Source: Axinella damicornis
Lineage: Eukaryota > Porifera > Demospongiae > Axinellida > Axinellidae
Direction of reading: 5' to 3'
Length of the DNA stretch: 64,000 bases
Assembly (NCBI GenBank): GCA_963931865.1
Contig: OZ007508.1
Coordinates: 556,133 to 620,132, forward strand
In this document: one piece after another, positions 26,501 to 31,499 of the stretch
Layout: every line of letters starts with the position of its first letter
How positions within the stretch are numbered: position 1 is the stretch's first letter
Notes under the pieces: generated by a model
Told to the model about the DNA's origin: nothing
The model's input: only the letters and a program-made list of their open reading frames with translations
Databases searched by the model: none
Position numbers and translations under genes: made by a program

Positions 26501-28158
26501 GGCGGGCCAGGATTTTGACTCACTGTGCAAACAGAAACACGGACATCACAACGTAAGCAAACGTTCACAAACATGTCACTTCAGGACAGAAGCCGGGGTT
26601 GAGGCTGAGTGCAGAGTCTACATATACCATGACAACGATACCGTACTCCCTTGCAAGTGTGTATAACTGATGACTGTAAGGTTAGTGGCACACTGTACCT
26701 CTTTCGTCAATGGTGGAGGCGAACCTGCCCAGCCCCAGGCGCTTCAGGACCTGCGCCAGCTGTAGTCTCTCCAGTTCAGGACAGGTGTTCTCCTCCTGCC
26801 ATCTCCTCAGCACCTGCATGTTCATCTGCCACAAGGACTGGCTGGGAAGCTCCCCCTGTGTGCACACAAATGCCATGCAGCTCATTGGAGTGATCACTAT
26901 ACCACATCCTTGAATACTCTGAACAGAATCTGATAGTTTAGACTGAGCACCACATATGTCTGCCTACCAGCATTGTCTATCACATCACACATGCAACTAA
27001 AGGCACCTCTGGCATGGTTTACCAAATACCATAATGACATAGCCAACACCTGGAAGGCTGCAGCCTGGGAAGTAGTCACGAAAAGATCAGCAAAGAAGAC
27101 CGATCAGACAGCAATCATGCCTGCCATGCTCAGTGTCAGGAGGCAGACTGGTGGCTTGTACCAGAGATCCTGGACCCCTACACAGGCACAGCGCAGAAAT
27201 GTGTTGAAAGAGCAAGAACAGCACGAGTGTAGCCTCGTTCCCAGATGGGGCCTGGCAACGAGGCTAGCACGAGTGTGAGCTATCATAGCACAGAAACTTT
27301 GCTCTAGGTGGTTACAACTCGTGACTTGCAATGGCTCTACGGCATGTGCCTGTATTTTCAGCATGTTTCTGCACAGTGCCTGTGTAGGGATTGAGGATCA
27401 TCAGGTACGACATGTCAGTCTGCATTGTCCCACCTAGCGTGGTGGTATGAATACGCATAACAAGATTACATCGTCTGGAGCTACCTGTCAATTTTTTTAA
27501 GAGCTACAAACAACTGGCATATATGTATGTCTGTCAACTTAGCGCCAGAGGAAGCTGAAGGTCAGATGGCAACAACACTCACAGCTGCTCTAGACTGTTG
27601 TTAAGCATAAATTATGGGACTAGCCCATGAAAGAACAGTATACTAACCTGTATACTGTCCAGGTCATGGGCTGTATCCCCAGCAACAGGTCATGGGGCTG
27701 TATCCCCAGCAACAGGTCATGGGGCTGTATCCCCAGCAACAGGTCATGGGGCTGTATCCCCAGCAACAGCCCAGCCGTGAAGAATTTGTTGACCAGCTAC
27801 ATTTCCCAGCAGTTCATAATCCAATCCTACAAGCGTGGAATCTATTTTATACACAGGAAGCAGTTGTGCAATCTGCTAATTAAACAACAGGAAGTTCTCA
27901 GCATGTGTGGAGGCACATCCATTCTAATGAAAGGAGAAACCAGGCACTATTTAGCCGGCTTTGCCGGCTCGATACGCTCCTGTTAGTACTAAGCACAATG
28001 TACCTCCACACATGCTGAGAACTTCCTGTTGTTTAACTAGCAGATAAACAATCTGTGATGATCTGTCGCCAGGTAGACGTCTGATGGTACATGTACCTTC
28101 AACCAGTCAGCATAGTTGAAGATCTCCGTCCCGTCACGGTCGTATTCATGCAGCACTT
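1..28158 (-). CDS. Gene A: multi-exon Death-domain / CARD-like / ankyrin-repeat gene, 3' end outside the window
   Basis: This is my assembled gene model. Exons in transcript order are 28158-28097, 26855-26699, 26365-26146 (frameshifted), 25559-25263, 22729-22646, 21706-21617, 20318-19579, 19417-19324, 18694-18377, 17990-17140, 16722-16630, then ankyrin exons down to 235-137. Each has AG/GT borders, and the phases chain without conflict except in the 26.1-kb exon. Death and CARD domains are protein-interaction folds of apoptosis and innate-immune signalling, and ankyrin arrays bind proteins, so an intracellular signalling scaffold or sensor is a reasonable inference. There is no enzyme domain, and no signal peptide or membrane segment is visible. 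The promoter and start codon are not identified, and the array continues past base 1. Gene B is a close paralogue. Confidence 0.72.
137..235 (-). CDS. Gene A ankyrin exon, type C
   Basis: A 99-bp phase-0 exon encoding one 33-residue ankyrin repeat that begins DGFFPLYAASHKGYAG and ends ASVDLQSK. The acceptor reads ACACAG and the donor GTGGGC on the minus strand. It is the last gene A exon visible; the same intron sequence continues to the window edge, so more repeats probably follow outside. Confidence 0.8.
1048..1146 (-). CDS. Gene A ankyrin exon, type B
   Basis: A 99-bp exon for one ankyrin repeat starting DGWTALKRASINGHQK and ending ASPDLQDK, with the helix motif VVELLLRAGA. The acceptor is CATACAG and the donor GTGAGC. 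The same exon type recurs at 14178, 51985, 54395 and 56913. Confidence 0.82.
1491..1988. mobile_element. GC-hairpin MITE with AAC target duplication, copy 1
   Basis: An insertion of 498 bp in an intron. AAC is present on both sides (1488-1490 and 1989-1991), and uninserted versions of the same intron at about 14,630 and 52,700 read AGCAACAAGCG straight through. The left end carries a small hairpin and CCCCGCG; the right end has a GACA/GACT-rich stretch followed by a GC-rich palindrome ending GCGGGGT. It has no coding capacity. A second copy is at 22.8-23.4 kb. Confidence 0.7.
2206..3039 (-). mobile_element. Mutator-like element carrying an exon-like coding segment, copy 1
   Basis: An 834-bp element flanked by a perfect 9-bp direct repeat, ACCTCACAG (2197-2205 and 3040-3048). 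Both ends begin TAGTCTAGCTG as inverted repeats of roughly 90 bp, and each end is itself a hairpin built on CTAGACCCTCCTC. A 9-bp target duplication with long TIRs is the hallmark of Mutator-like elements; the assignment is from structure only. No transposase is seen. The centre holds the coding segment at 2451-2813. The intron unit without insertion is present at 3450-3490 and elsewhere. Confidence 0.7.
2451..2813 (-). pseudogene. Captured helical coding segment inside the Mutator-like element
   Basis: An open frame of 120 residues starting MYGKTVSKEAESRREQC, rich in Q, L and A with heptad-like spacing (QLADMLRSDHAQLKQQLTKQL), so mostly helix or coiled coil. It resembles a piece of a cellular gene rather than a transposase; I do not recognise the family. 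The copy at 9107-9496 is almost identical over about 95 residues, after which an 8-bp indel changes the frame, so at least one copy is not conserved as coding. A TACAG acceptor-like site lies just upstream. Confidence 0.45.
3155..3253 (-). CDS. Gene A ankyrin exon, type A (duplicate 1)
   Basis: A 99-bp phase-0 exon beginning DGATPLYIACQNGHLPVV and ending ADVNRQRK, bounded by CTCCAG and GTTAGT. It differs from its 801-bp duplicate by one visible substitution, S for A in LISAK versus LIAAK. Confidence 0.82.
3688..3917. mobile_element. Truncated MITE (left 230 bp)
   Basis: Starts with the same ACAGCCCGTTTACAC end as the complete copy at 4489-4949 and stops at the 801-bp duplication junction, so it lacks the right end. 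It is a by-product of tandem duplication, not an independent insertion. Confidence 0.8.
3956..4054 (-). CDS. Gene A ankyrin exon, type A (duplicate 2)
   Basis: A 99-bp exon beginning DGATPLYIACQNGH and ending LIAAKADVNRQRK, with donor GTTAGT. It lies exactly 801 bp from the previous exon and has the same predicted protein as the exon at 9838-9936. Confidence 0.82.
4489..4949. mobile_element. MITE with ACAGCCCGTTTACAC termini, TA-flanked
   Basis: A 461-bp element with inverted ends ACAGCCCGTTTACAC and TA on both sides (4487-4488, 4950-4951). Uninserted intron copies at about 7,141 and 44,967 read straight from GGGAGTAT into AGTGAATTTA. TA duplication points to a Tc1/mariner-like mobiliser, although the ancestral site differs by one base. 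It is non-coding and contains several GGTTCGA-type palindromes. Confidence 0.7.
5335..5430 (-). pseudogene. Decayed ankyrin pseudo-exon
   Basis: On the minus strand this reads as a damaged type-A ankyrin repeat: remnants of QLVER are visible, then an in-frame stop, with a GTTAG donor still in place. Equivalent relics are at 8363-8430 and 45357-45435. Confidence 0.5.
5463..6067. mobile_element. piggyBac-like MITE in a TTAA site, copy 1
   Basis: A 605-bp element with TTAA on both sides (5459-5462, 6068-6071) and inverted ends CCCTTTAA. The matching intron at about 45,478 has a single TTAA between the same flanks (CAGCCGG and GACTCCTCTGCC), an exact empty site. TTAA targets with ends starting CCC are typical of piggyBac-type elements. 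A GGGGGGGCTGCCGCCCCCCC hairpin lies at about 5859-5879. There is no transposase. Copy 2 is at 32457-33059. Confidence 0.85.
6169..6267 (-). CDS. Gene A ankyrin exon, type A
   Basis: A 99-bp exon starting VGATPLNIACQEGHLPVV and ending ADVNRQIE, with acceptor CTCCAG and donor GTTAGT. The first residue is V instead of D, and N replaces Y after PL. Confidence 0.78.
6571..7001. mobile_element. hAT-like MITE
   Basis: A 431-bp element with ends GGGGCGGATCCAGG and CCCTGGATCCGCC in inverted orientation, flanked by TGCATTG on both sides (6564-6570, 7002-7008). Paralogous introns read ATGCATTGTCCAGCACTC without the insertion (for example at about 3552). A 7-8-bp duplication and GTGGCGGATCC-type ends suggest hAT. 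It contains an ACGT microsatellite and no gene. Confidence 0.65.
7402..8227. mobile_element. Non-coding insertion with AACCTCGCCC inverted ends
   Basis: This 0.8-kb stretch is absent from the paralogous intron units at 5160-5200 and 10560-10600, which pass directly from the GAATTGCATG region to AATAATTAGAACAC. It starts AACCTCGCCC and ends GGGCGAGGTT. A (GACA)n run at about 8149-8182 and a CCCGC-ATG-GCGGG hairpin stand near the right end. No coding sequence is recognised. Confidence 0.5.
8363..8430 (-). pseudogene. Decayed ankyrin pseudo-exon
   Basis: The minus strand reads LVERLIEADVNHR after an in-frame stop, then a GTTAG donor. The first half of the repeat is unrecognisable. It is the counterpart of the relics at 5.3 and 45.4 kb. 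Confidence 0.5.
8591..8689 (-). CDS. Gene A ankyrin exon, type A
   Basis: A 99-bp exon beginning TGATPLYIACENGHLPVV and ending LITAKADVNHQIE, with acceptor CTCCAG and donor GTTAGT. The leading T is shared with the gene B exon at 45.6 kb. Confidence 0.8.
8889..9722 (-). mobile_element. Mutator-like element, copy 2 (co-duplicated)
   Basis: Also 834 bp, with the same TAGTCTAGCTG ends and the same 9-bp flank ACCTCACAG (8880-8888, 9723-9731). The identical target and flanking sequence show that it arose by segmental duplication of a block (about 2.14-3.15 to 8.82-9.80 kb), not by a second transposition. Confidence 0.75.
9107..9496 (-). pseudogene. Captured helical coding segment, copy 2
   Basis: An open frame of 129 residues matching the one at 2451-2813 from MYGKTVSKEAE to about LSDLYQQ. 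After that, 8 extra bases shift the frame, giving LAKDAWNCSLRS instead of GHLELLSAFSS. The frame after the indel in copy 1 looks more protein-like. Function is unknown. Confidence 0.4.
9838..9936 (-). CDS. Gene A ankyrin exon, type A
   Basis: A 99-bp exon beginning DGATPLYIACQNGH and ending LIAAKADVNRQRK, identical in predicted protein to 3956-4054. It follows directly on the duplicated Mutator-like block, as the exon at 3155 does. Confidence 0.82.
10791..10889 (-). CDS. Gene A ankyrin exon, type A
   Basis: A 99-bp exon beginning DGTTPLYIACQEGHLPVV and ending ADVNHQRK, with donor GTTAAT. Its surroundings to about 14.3 kb are collinear with gene B at 45.5-48.9 kb. Confidence 0.8.
11721..11750 (+). 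repeat. Poly-G tract (30 G)
   Basis: An uninterrupted run of 30 G inside a gene A intron. The paralogous site in gene B (46549-46583) has 35 G. Confidence 0.9.
12765..12863 (-). CDS. Gene A ankyrin exon, type C
   Basis: A 99-bp exon starting ARFSPLSDASQKGYAG and ending ASVDLQSK. The usual DGF start is changed to ARF and Y/H to S, so this repeat is diverged at its first turn. The acceptor is TACACAG. Confidence 0.75.
13540..14060. repeat. Intronic repeat unit associated with ankyrin exons
   Basis: This sequence, from CATCCAAACAAGCAC through GAACGTGGGGAGGGGG to CCCCACTGTCAATG, recurs at about 15440-15830, 48400-48960, 49150-49620 and 55490-55960 and partly at 301-480. It is the intron part of the duplicated exon-intron cassette. 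I see no gene in it. Confidence 0.6.
14178..14276 (-). CDS. Gene A ankyrin exon, type B
   Basis: A 99-bp exon starting DGWTALERASFKGHQK and ending ANPDVQDT; the last residue is T where the others have K. The donor is GTGAGC and the acceptor CATACAG. Confidence 0.8.
15032..15104 (+). repeat. (GT)n followed by poly-G
   Basis: A GT dinucleotide run merges into 30 consecutive G at 15075-15104. The same composite occurs at 53097-53143 and 55076-55164 in gene B introns, so it is part of the duplicated unit. Confidence 0.85.
16630..16722 (-). CDS. Gene A first ankyrin-like exon (type D)
   Basis: A 93-bp phase-0 exon starting EVELLEACQYGLVRQV and ending TGANVNVTTF. It matches the second half of an ankyrin repeat and joins the 851-bp exon to the array. 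The donor is GTAAGT and the acceptor ATCCCAG. Its gene B counterpart is at 57431. Confidence 0.8.
16928..17115. mobile_element. Foldback MITE next to a splice donor
   Basis: An inverted-repeat element: ATAGAGATTGGTTCTTG on the left is matched by CAAGAACCAATCTCTAT on the right, with roughly 75 bp of imperfect pairing through TCACAAGACGGTGATCG. It is absent from gene B at 57.66 kb. Its right edge is about 25 bp from the donor of the 851-bp exon. Confidence 0.75.
17140..17990 (-). CDS. Gene A exon: unrecognised 283-residue domain
   Basis: An 851-bp exon entering in phase 1 (acceptor TTTCCACAG) and leaving in phase 0 (donor GTGAGTG). The protein starts DYRRAVQHPSAVSV. It has a helical stretch with FRFMSRYWNSLSTDLLSLLL at its middle, then LPTLASGLNDLDVADLE, then a beta-rich C-terminal part with VSPTRKTIRISVEV and SGHRLLVESGVTGVAIGD. 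I do not recognise the family. Gene B carries the same length at 57692-58542 with roughly nine residues in ten identical by eye, so the domain is maintained as protein. It sits between the CARD-like exon and the ankyrin array. Confidence 0.85.
18377..18694 (-). CDS. Gene A CARD-like exon
   Basis: A 318-bp phase 1-1 exon. An acidic start (DDEPEDPEAVPEHE) is followed by about 85 residues that fit a CARD fold: VIRSNYSLLYSCLDTGRLLP, a helix around QRFAQNAILIQALLYMD, and the typical end GLLKFCDTLETTPGQEHVGK. CARDs bind other CARDs in caspase and inflammasome-type complexes; that role is known for the fold, and its presence here is inferred from pattern alone. The acceptor is AATTTCAG and the donor GTACGT. 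Confidence 0.7.
19324..19417 (-). CDS. Gene A linker exon
   Basis: A 94-bp exon, phase 0 in and phase 1 out, encoding a charged linker RDPNEGNEGVLQASQPVREE. This exit phase is what the CARD-like exon needs. The acceptor is TAACAG and the donor GTGTAAG. The gene B version (59720-59809) is 90 bp and exits in phase 0. Confidence 0.6.
19579..20318 (-). CDS. Gene A exon: unrecognised 246-residue domain
   Basis: A 740-bp exon, phase 1 in (acceptor TGCAAGTAG) and phase 0 out (donor GTAAGA). The protein begins ASASLVSTENLRKIKQKF. It continues with a hydrophobic strand-like segment LRLVLVASYVPTEENNDT, a helical segment with EAFEALMSQNLLGFINYHVL and acidic EYEDELDG, and ends with a segment containing EIVWLLPSHLTHFATLQ and GRCIYMYDEESGPRK. 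It is soluble, with no membrane segment. Gene B has the same exon three bases shorter, conserved through most of its length. The family is not recognised. Confidence 0.82.
20467..20487 (+). repeat. Poly-C tract (21 C)
   Basis: A homopolymer in the intron upstream of the 740-bp exon. Gene B has a 30-C tract in the equivalent intron at 60970-60999. Confidence 0.9.
20757..20905 (-). CDS. Possible gene A-only exon
   Basis: A 149-bp open segment between a TTTTTCTAG acceptor and a GTGAGTGAG donor, reading MVAFRALADQLNPCESIIWC and then SIVIMPSRGHGFLFMT. It looks protein-like, but its phases (1 in, 0 out) do not fit between its neighbours, which join directly in phase 1. There is no counterpart in gene B. 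It may be an alternative exon or a remnant of another gene. Confidence 0.3.
21617..21706 (-). CDS. Gene A Ser/Ala linker exon 2
   Basis: A 90-bp phase 1-1 exon reading PSHASLAQQPMAMVGVSAVS then SSNTSSSGTG, with acceptor CTCCCCAG and donor GTGAGG. Low complexity, probably a flexible spacer. It joins the 740-bp exon in frame. Confidence 0.65.
22646..22729 (-). CDS. Gene A Ser/Ala linker exon 1
   Basis: An 84-bp phase 1-1 exon (PAHAATAQQPMAMVGVGAVS then SSNISGTG), a duplicate of the exon at 21617. The acceptor is TTCTCAG and the donor GTGAGG. It receives the Death-domain exon in phase 1. Confidence 0.65.
22793..23424. mobile_element. GC-hairpin MITE, copy 2
   Basis: Starts with the same TAGAGGTGTTCATAGAAC end as the element at 1491 and ends with a GACT/GACA-rich run and GCGCATGCGCGCGCGGGGT. 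The equivalent gene B intron (about 63,370) lacks it. Flanking bases AAC and AAT resemble a 3-bp duplication. Confidence 0.65.
23474..23640 (+). repeat. Two poly-C tracts and (CA)n
   Basis: Runs of 20 C (23474-23493) and 29 C (23506-23534) followed by CA-rich sequence. The gene B equivalent at about 63,424 has only 7 C before a CTCC interruption, so this site expanded in one paralogue. Confidence 0.85.
24786..25000 (-). mobile_element. tRNA-derived SINE with a hairpin body
   Basis: The minus strand of 24941-25000 is tRNA-like: an A box TGGCCGAGAGG, an anticodon-like arm GACTGCTAATTG (GCT, serine-type), and a B box GGGTTTGAGTCC. Pol III promoter elements in this arrangement mark tRNA-derived SINEs. 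The adjoining body (24786-24940) is a hairpin whose arms share about 30 bases around CGGATTTCAGTTGCGTTGG. Another head begins at 63973. The acceptor stem and long variable arm of a true tRNA-Ser are absent. Confidence 0.6.
25263..25559 (-). CDS. Gene A Death-domain exon (intact)
   Basis: A 297-bp phase 1-1 exon coding one complete Death domain: PTLKELTNALKSVSDWHSLG, then LDLSGPELATIEKNYHGD, then EMLSRWLENTTSPSWEAVCQ and VADTIQRKY. The conserved tryptophans of helix 2 (DWHSLG), helix 4-5 (RWLEN) and PSWEAV are all present. Death domains assemble by homotypic contacts in receptor and adaptor complexes. The acceptor is CCAACAG and the donor GTATGG. Confidence 0.85.
26146..26365 (-). pseudogene. 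Gene A Death-domain exon with frameshift
   Basis: Bounded by a TTCTTTCAG acceptor and a GTAGTT donor, it starts in phase 1 with RDDFTLQELEEISREVGEE, then a stop. The next frame continues with EIKHRNEDISVHAFRCLWAW and RRTLAEALRKIHKGRLA, the second half of a Death domain. The length, 220 bp, is one more than a multiple of three where a phase 1-1 exon needs a multiple of three. The first half is also several residues short. It is either a decayed domain or a sequence error. Confidence 0.55.
26699..26855 (-). CDS. Gene A Death-domain half exon
   Basis: A 157-bp exon, phase 0 in and phase 1 out, reading LPSQSLWQMNMQVLRRWQEE, then LQLAQVLKRLGLGRFAS. This resembles the second half of a Death domain (helix with VLRRWQEE and the LAQVLKRLGL end). 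The acceptor is CACACAG and the donor GTACAG. The short exon at 28097 fits its entry phase. Confidence 0.6.
27662..27883 (+). repeat. 27-bp tandem repeat with PQQQ coding potential
   Basis: Four copies of a GGTCATGGGGCTGTATCCCC-type unit (first copy one G shorter) stand after a TGTCCAG acceptor-like site. The open frame reads MGLYPQQQV repeats, then REEFVDQLHFPAVHNPILQ, to a TAA at 27881-27883 inside a foldback element. It could be a terminal exon of a plus-strand gene or just a minisatellite. Confidence 0.35.
27877..28045. mobile_element. Foldback MITE
   Basis: An inverted repeat of about 45 bp: ATCTGCTAATTAAACAACAG on the left and its complement on the right, both arms continuing through AAGTTCTCAGCATGTGTGG. 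The spacer holds a short TTTAGCCGGCTTTGCCGGC hairpin. It is non-coding. Confidence 0.75.
28097..28158 (-). CDS. Probable most 5' gene A exon in view
   Basis: A 62-bp exon, phase 1 in and phase 0 out, encoding VLHEYDRDGTEIFNYADWLK with acceptor GCTACAG and donor GTACAT. Its exit phase fits the Death-domain half exon at 26699. The DRDGTEIF stretch recalls an EF-hand loop, but the ligand spacing is not canonical. Assignment to gene A is inferred. Confidence 0.4.
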
Positions 28159-28519
28159 CTGTAGCCTGCTTTTAACTTTAGAATGTTCAGTAGTGCATGG
28201 TGCAAAGGTTGACAATGCCCACCTCCTCTGGGTGGATGGTTGTGACCCCACTTACAGCTCTATGCGTATGGGAGTGACCACCCCTTATGAGATAAGGAGC
28301 AGAATAAGTAGCTCGTCTGGAATTAGACTGGTGATTTCCTGATGGTGTAGGGTGTCCAGGCACGGCCCCAGCGTTTGCTCTCCAGCAGCAGTTTGCTAAC
28401 AGCAGTACAGCATCAGAAAGCCCTAAGGCACGGTATGGGTACGCACTCACCATAATCAGCTAAAGTAGCGAACGCTGGGGCCATGAATTACTGTATCTGC
28501 AAACACCCTACCCTCTCCA

Positions 28520-28775
28520 GGAGGTCACGCCATAGACTCTGTAGTCGCAGCTGCGACTGCAGGTCAAACTTTGACCCCTCTTTGTGTGACTTCGTCATTG
28601 ACTACGCTGATTTTCAAAGCTTTGACTGTTGACTGGACTGTTTTTCAGCTGTTGACGGTTGACTTTGCCCCAATAACCTGACAAGAATGTGTAGCGACTC
28701 CACCCCTTCCTTAGTATACGGGATCATGCTGCGTGGTCGCAGCTGTGACTGTGGTGCTTATTGGAGTGACCTGCC
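28520..28775. mobile_element. MITE with GGAGGTCAC ends, copy 1
   Basis: Starts GGAGGTCACGCCATAGACTC and ends with ATTGGAGTGACCTGCC, with GTCGCAGCTGYGACTG palindromes near both ends and TTGAC-rich sequence between. The second copy is at 29381-29661. Confidence 0.55.
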
Positions 28776-30026
28776 CTGCCCTTCCTTACCACAGTCTCAC
28801 AGGGCCAGACCCAACCACGTTGGGTCTGGCCCTTCGAGACTATACCTCACCTTATCCAACTTATACCTACATTGTAGTCTGGTTCCCAGACCCAAACCCT
28901 TACTCGCGGGCTGGGTGGGAACCAGACGAACTTATACCTGAAACCACAAACTAACTTACATTCTAATTGGTTCTGCTAACGTTCCAGCAGACAGAGTAGA
29001 ACAGTGGCCGTGGTGACAACACCCTAGCTCAGTAGCTGTAGTCAAACCTTCGGGAGTGGGCATCATGAATTATCATCCATGGGGTTCAAAGTACGGAAGC
29101 TTGTCTCTAAATAAAGCCCACTCAATAACAAACATTGCAAAATTTCTGTTCTAATAAACAGTCGATAGTGAGAGATGCAGTGAGCATGATCTGAGAGAGT
29201 GCAGTGCTAGTGGCAGCCGATGTTGGTGCATGCATGGCATGGCACTGTAGCAATGAATATCCAGAAACCATGGACTATAGCTACGCAGACGGGAGAAGCA
29301 CCCTGGTGTGTTCGTTGCAGCTTCTGTGACGTGTGATTGTACTAGTCTGGTCCCCCAGCCCTTCATACAAATTGACAGGGGGAGGTCACTTGCATAGACC
29401 CTACAGTCACAGCTGCGACCGCAGTCGGTCAGTGGTCAACGGTCAAAGCCTCTCAAAAAGTGCATGCAGACCAACTGTCAAAGTTGCTCAGAAGTACCAC
29501 TAAACTACGATAGTTGCAGTACTAGTGTGGAATGATCAATCTAGGTGTGGCTATGCATGCAAAGTCAAAGGTCAAAGGGTGAAAACACAGCGGTCAGACA
29601 TTGAAAAGAGCTGGTCGCAGCGCTAGCTGTGACCATATATGAGCCTATTGGTGTGACCTCCTGAATGACAGAGAGGTAGGAGATGAAGGGTCTGGAAAGT
29701 GACCTACCTGTGCTCTTCAAAGGAATTTAGATTGTATATTCATTTCCAAGGCCTGGGTACGAGGCTACATAAAACATGGTTTTCCCTAATCAATGCTCGA
29801 TGCTCACAGTGGAATGCAATCCATGGCTACTCCGAAGGGTAGGCCAGATCATGACTACATAGTTTTGTGTCAGCACCCACACCCCCTGCACGCCTCAAGC
29901 CTAAATTTTCAACCTGGCACTAATCGATTCTTTCCAACTGTTCATAATTTGAAGGATGAGCAGTAAATATTCACTGAACAGTCTGGTGACTGCTGCCCAC
30001 CAGCTTGCATCCTTTCTCTCCCCCCC

Positions 30027-30057
<31 letters not shown>

Positions 30058-30299
30058 ACACCTACATGCACACACGCATGCACACACACATATGCACACT
30101 CCACTCTGTGCCAGGAGGATACATTTTGACCAATGGAGTACATGTATAATTATCCTTGACTCGAGCTCTAGGGATAAAGAATACTGTAAGATCTCCCTAT
30201 GGCAACCACCAATGAGCTTCACTGCCCCACAGCTCAGACAGCTGTGAGTTCATTGCTCTTTGTCTCAATACCATGGCCATGTAGAATTACGTAGCCATT
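28776..30299. other. Region without recognised genes
   Basis: Apart from the MITE above, it holds an inverted pair GTCTGGTTCCCAGACC / GGTGGGAACCAGAC at 28877-28928, and a 24-C tract running into (CA)n at 30020-30062. I see no convincing exon on either strand. Confidence 0.6.
29381..29661. mobile_element. MITE with GGAGGTCAC ends, copy 2
   Basis: Starts GGAGGTCACTTGCATAGACC and ends ATTGGTGTGACCTCC. The subterminal CACAGCTGCGACCGCAG and GGTCGCAGCGCTAGCTGTG match copy 1. It lies in the intergenic stretch upstream of the plus-strand exon. Confidence 0.55.
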
Positions 30300-30343
30300 G
30301 TGACCATTTTGTGTTGCCTTCCTCTCCCCCCCCCCCAACTCCA

Positions 30344-31270
30344 CCAGCACACCCTTCCTCGCACCTCCGACACTCCCGGTTGGAGACAGCCGGTGTCCCT
30401 GGACAATCCCACCTGCCGTAAGGCACACTACCAGGAGTGTGAAGACCATCTGCTCCTGCGTCCCTTTGCACATGACACAGACAACCTGCACCTCCCTTCC
30501 AGTGGTCAGATTCGTAAATCAAGAAGCATCGAGGTTCTTGTCTGTGGGGAGGAACTGTCAGACTTTCCTGTGCATGAAGAAGAGTATCCTCCCAAGCTCT
30601 TAAGACTTACTTCACAAAGACATTCCTTTTCTAGAGGCATTTCCACACCATCCAATGAATCATCACCCCCCGTGTTCGTTGGCAGCAGGAGTTCCCCCAT
30701 TCCGTTCCACAAGCCCCAGAGGAGGCCAGGGTCCGAGTACGAGGGGACAAATGGCACTCCTACAAATGTCATCTCTGTGGGACAGCCTGTCAGTGAGCAC
30801 ATGGCAGTGGTGGAAGTGGGGACGGAAACACAGGCAGGCTCGTTCTTCATCTTCCACTCTCGCAGCAGCTCTCTGGAGTCCTCATCAACAATTCGCATTG
30901 TCACCGGCGAAGAGGAACTCTCCCAGCCTGACGATTCTCCCTCCCTCCCCGCCCGCTTCAAAGACAACATGGCCACTCTCGCTCAAGCTCAGCCAGTACC
31001 AGTAGAGAGGGGAGGGACCCTCATGGTCACCACAGGACAGGCAGTCTCTCCTCGGATGAGATCTGGGACATGGACTTGGACTCGCCAGTTGAGAAAACTC
31101 ACCCCAGCTTACGAAATGATTGTAACCATGGTGATGGTGGTGCACAGCCTCCACGCAGGGGGAGGAGGTTGTCGGAGGCGATATCGGGGAACATTGCCCA
31201 CGTCGCTCCTGTGCTGACCCACACCATAGGTGCACTGGTATACGCCTTCATCTGTACACGACAGAAGTGA
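30344..31270 (+). CDS. Plus-strand terminal exon, function unknown, probable frameshift near 31.0 kb
   Basis: A long open segment follows a C-rich tract ending CTCCACCAG, a good acceptor. The first frame (to about 31,040) reads TSDTPGWRQPVSLDNPTCRK, then PPKLLRLTSQRHSFSRG and VEVGTETQAGSFFIFHSRSS; it is rich in S, P and E and probably disordered. In another frame, from about 31,010, the sequence DMDLDSPVEKTHPSLRNDC then HVAPVLTHTIGALVYAFICT ends at a TGA (31268-31270). The latter is a plausible C-terminal membrane segment. A single-base indel in the G-rich stretch near 31,010 would join them. Upstream exons are not found and the family is not recognised. It converges on gene B. Confidence 0.5.
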
Positions 31271-31387
31271 TTTATTGTTCACAAATTATCAACCTTTGTC
31301 CTGTAGGTGTGGTTTTATTTATTTAGTTCATGTTCATTTTGGAGCTCTATCAGTAAACTGTCTGTTATCTCTGCTAATTGTTCATCA

Positions 31388-31488
31388 CAGGTAATACTAG
31401 CCTTGTTCCCAGGCCTTCCCCCTCCGTTTTTGCACACTGCAAGCAATCAAAAACTGGAGGTGTAGACGGCCTGGGAATGAGGCTAGCA
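31388..31488. mobile_element. MITE of the TAGCCTCGTTCCCAGGC family
   Basis: Left TAGCCTTGTTCCCAGGCC and right GGCCTGGGAATGAGGCTA form inverted ends with TA termini around a small core with AGCAATCAAAAACTGG. Related copies are at 1362-1455, 24040-24103, 51538-51648, 56725-56815, 62118-62495 and others. Confidence 0.7.
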
Positions 31489-31499
31489 TGTATCAGGAC

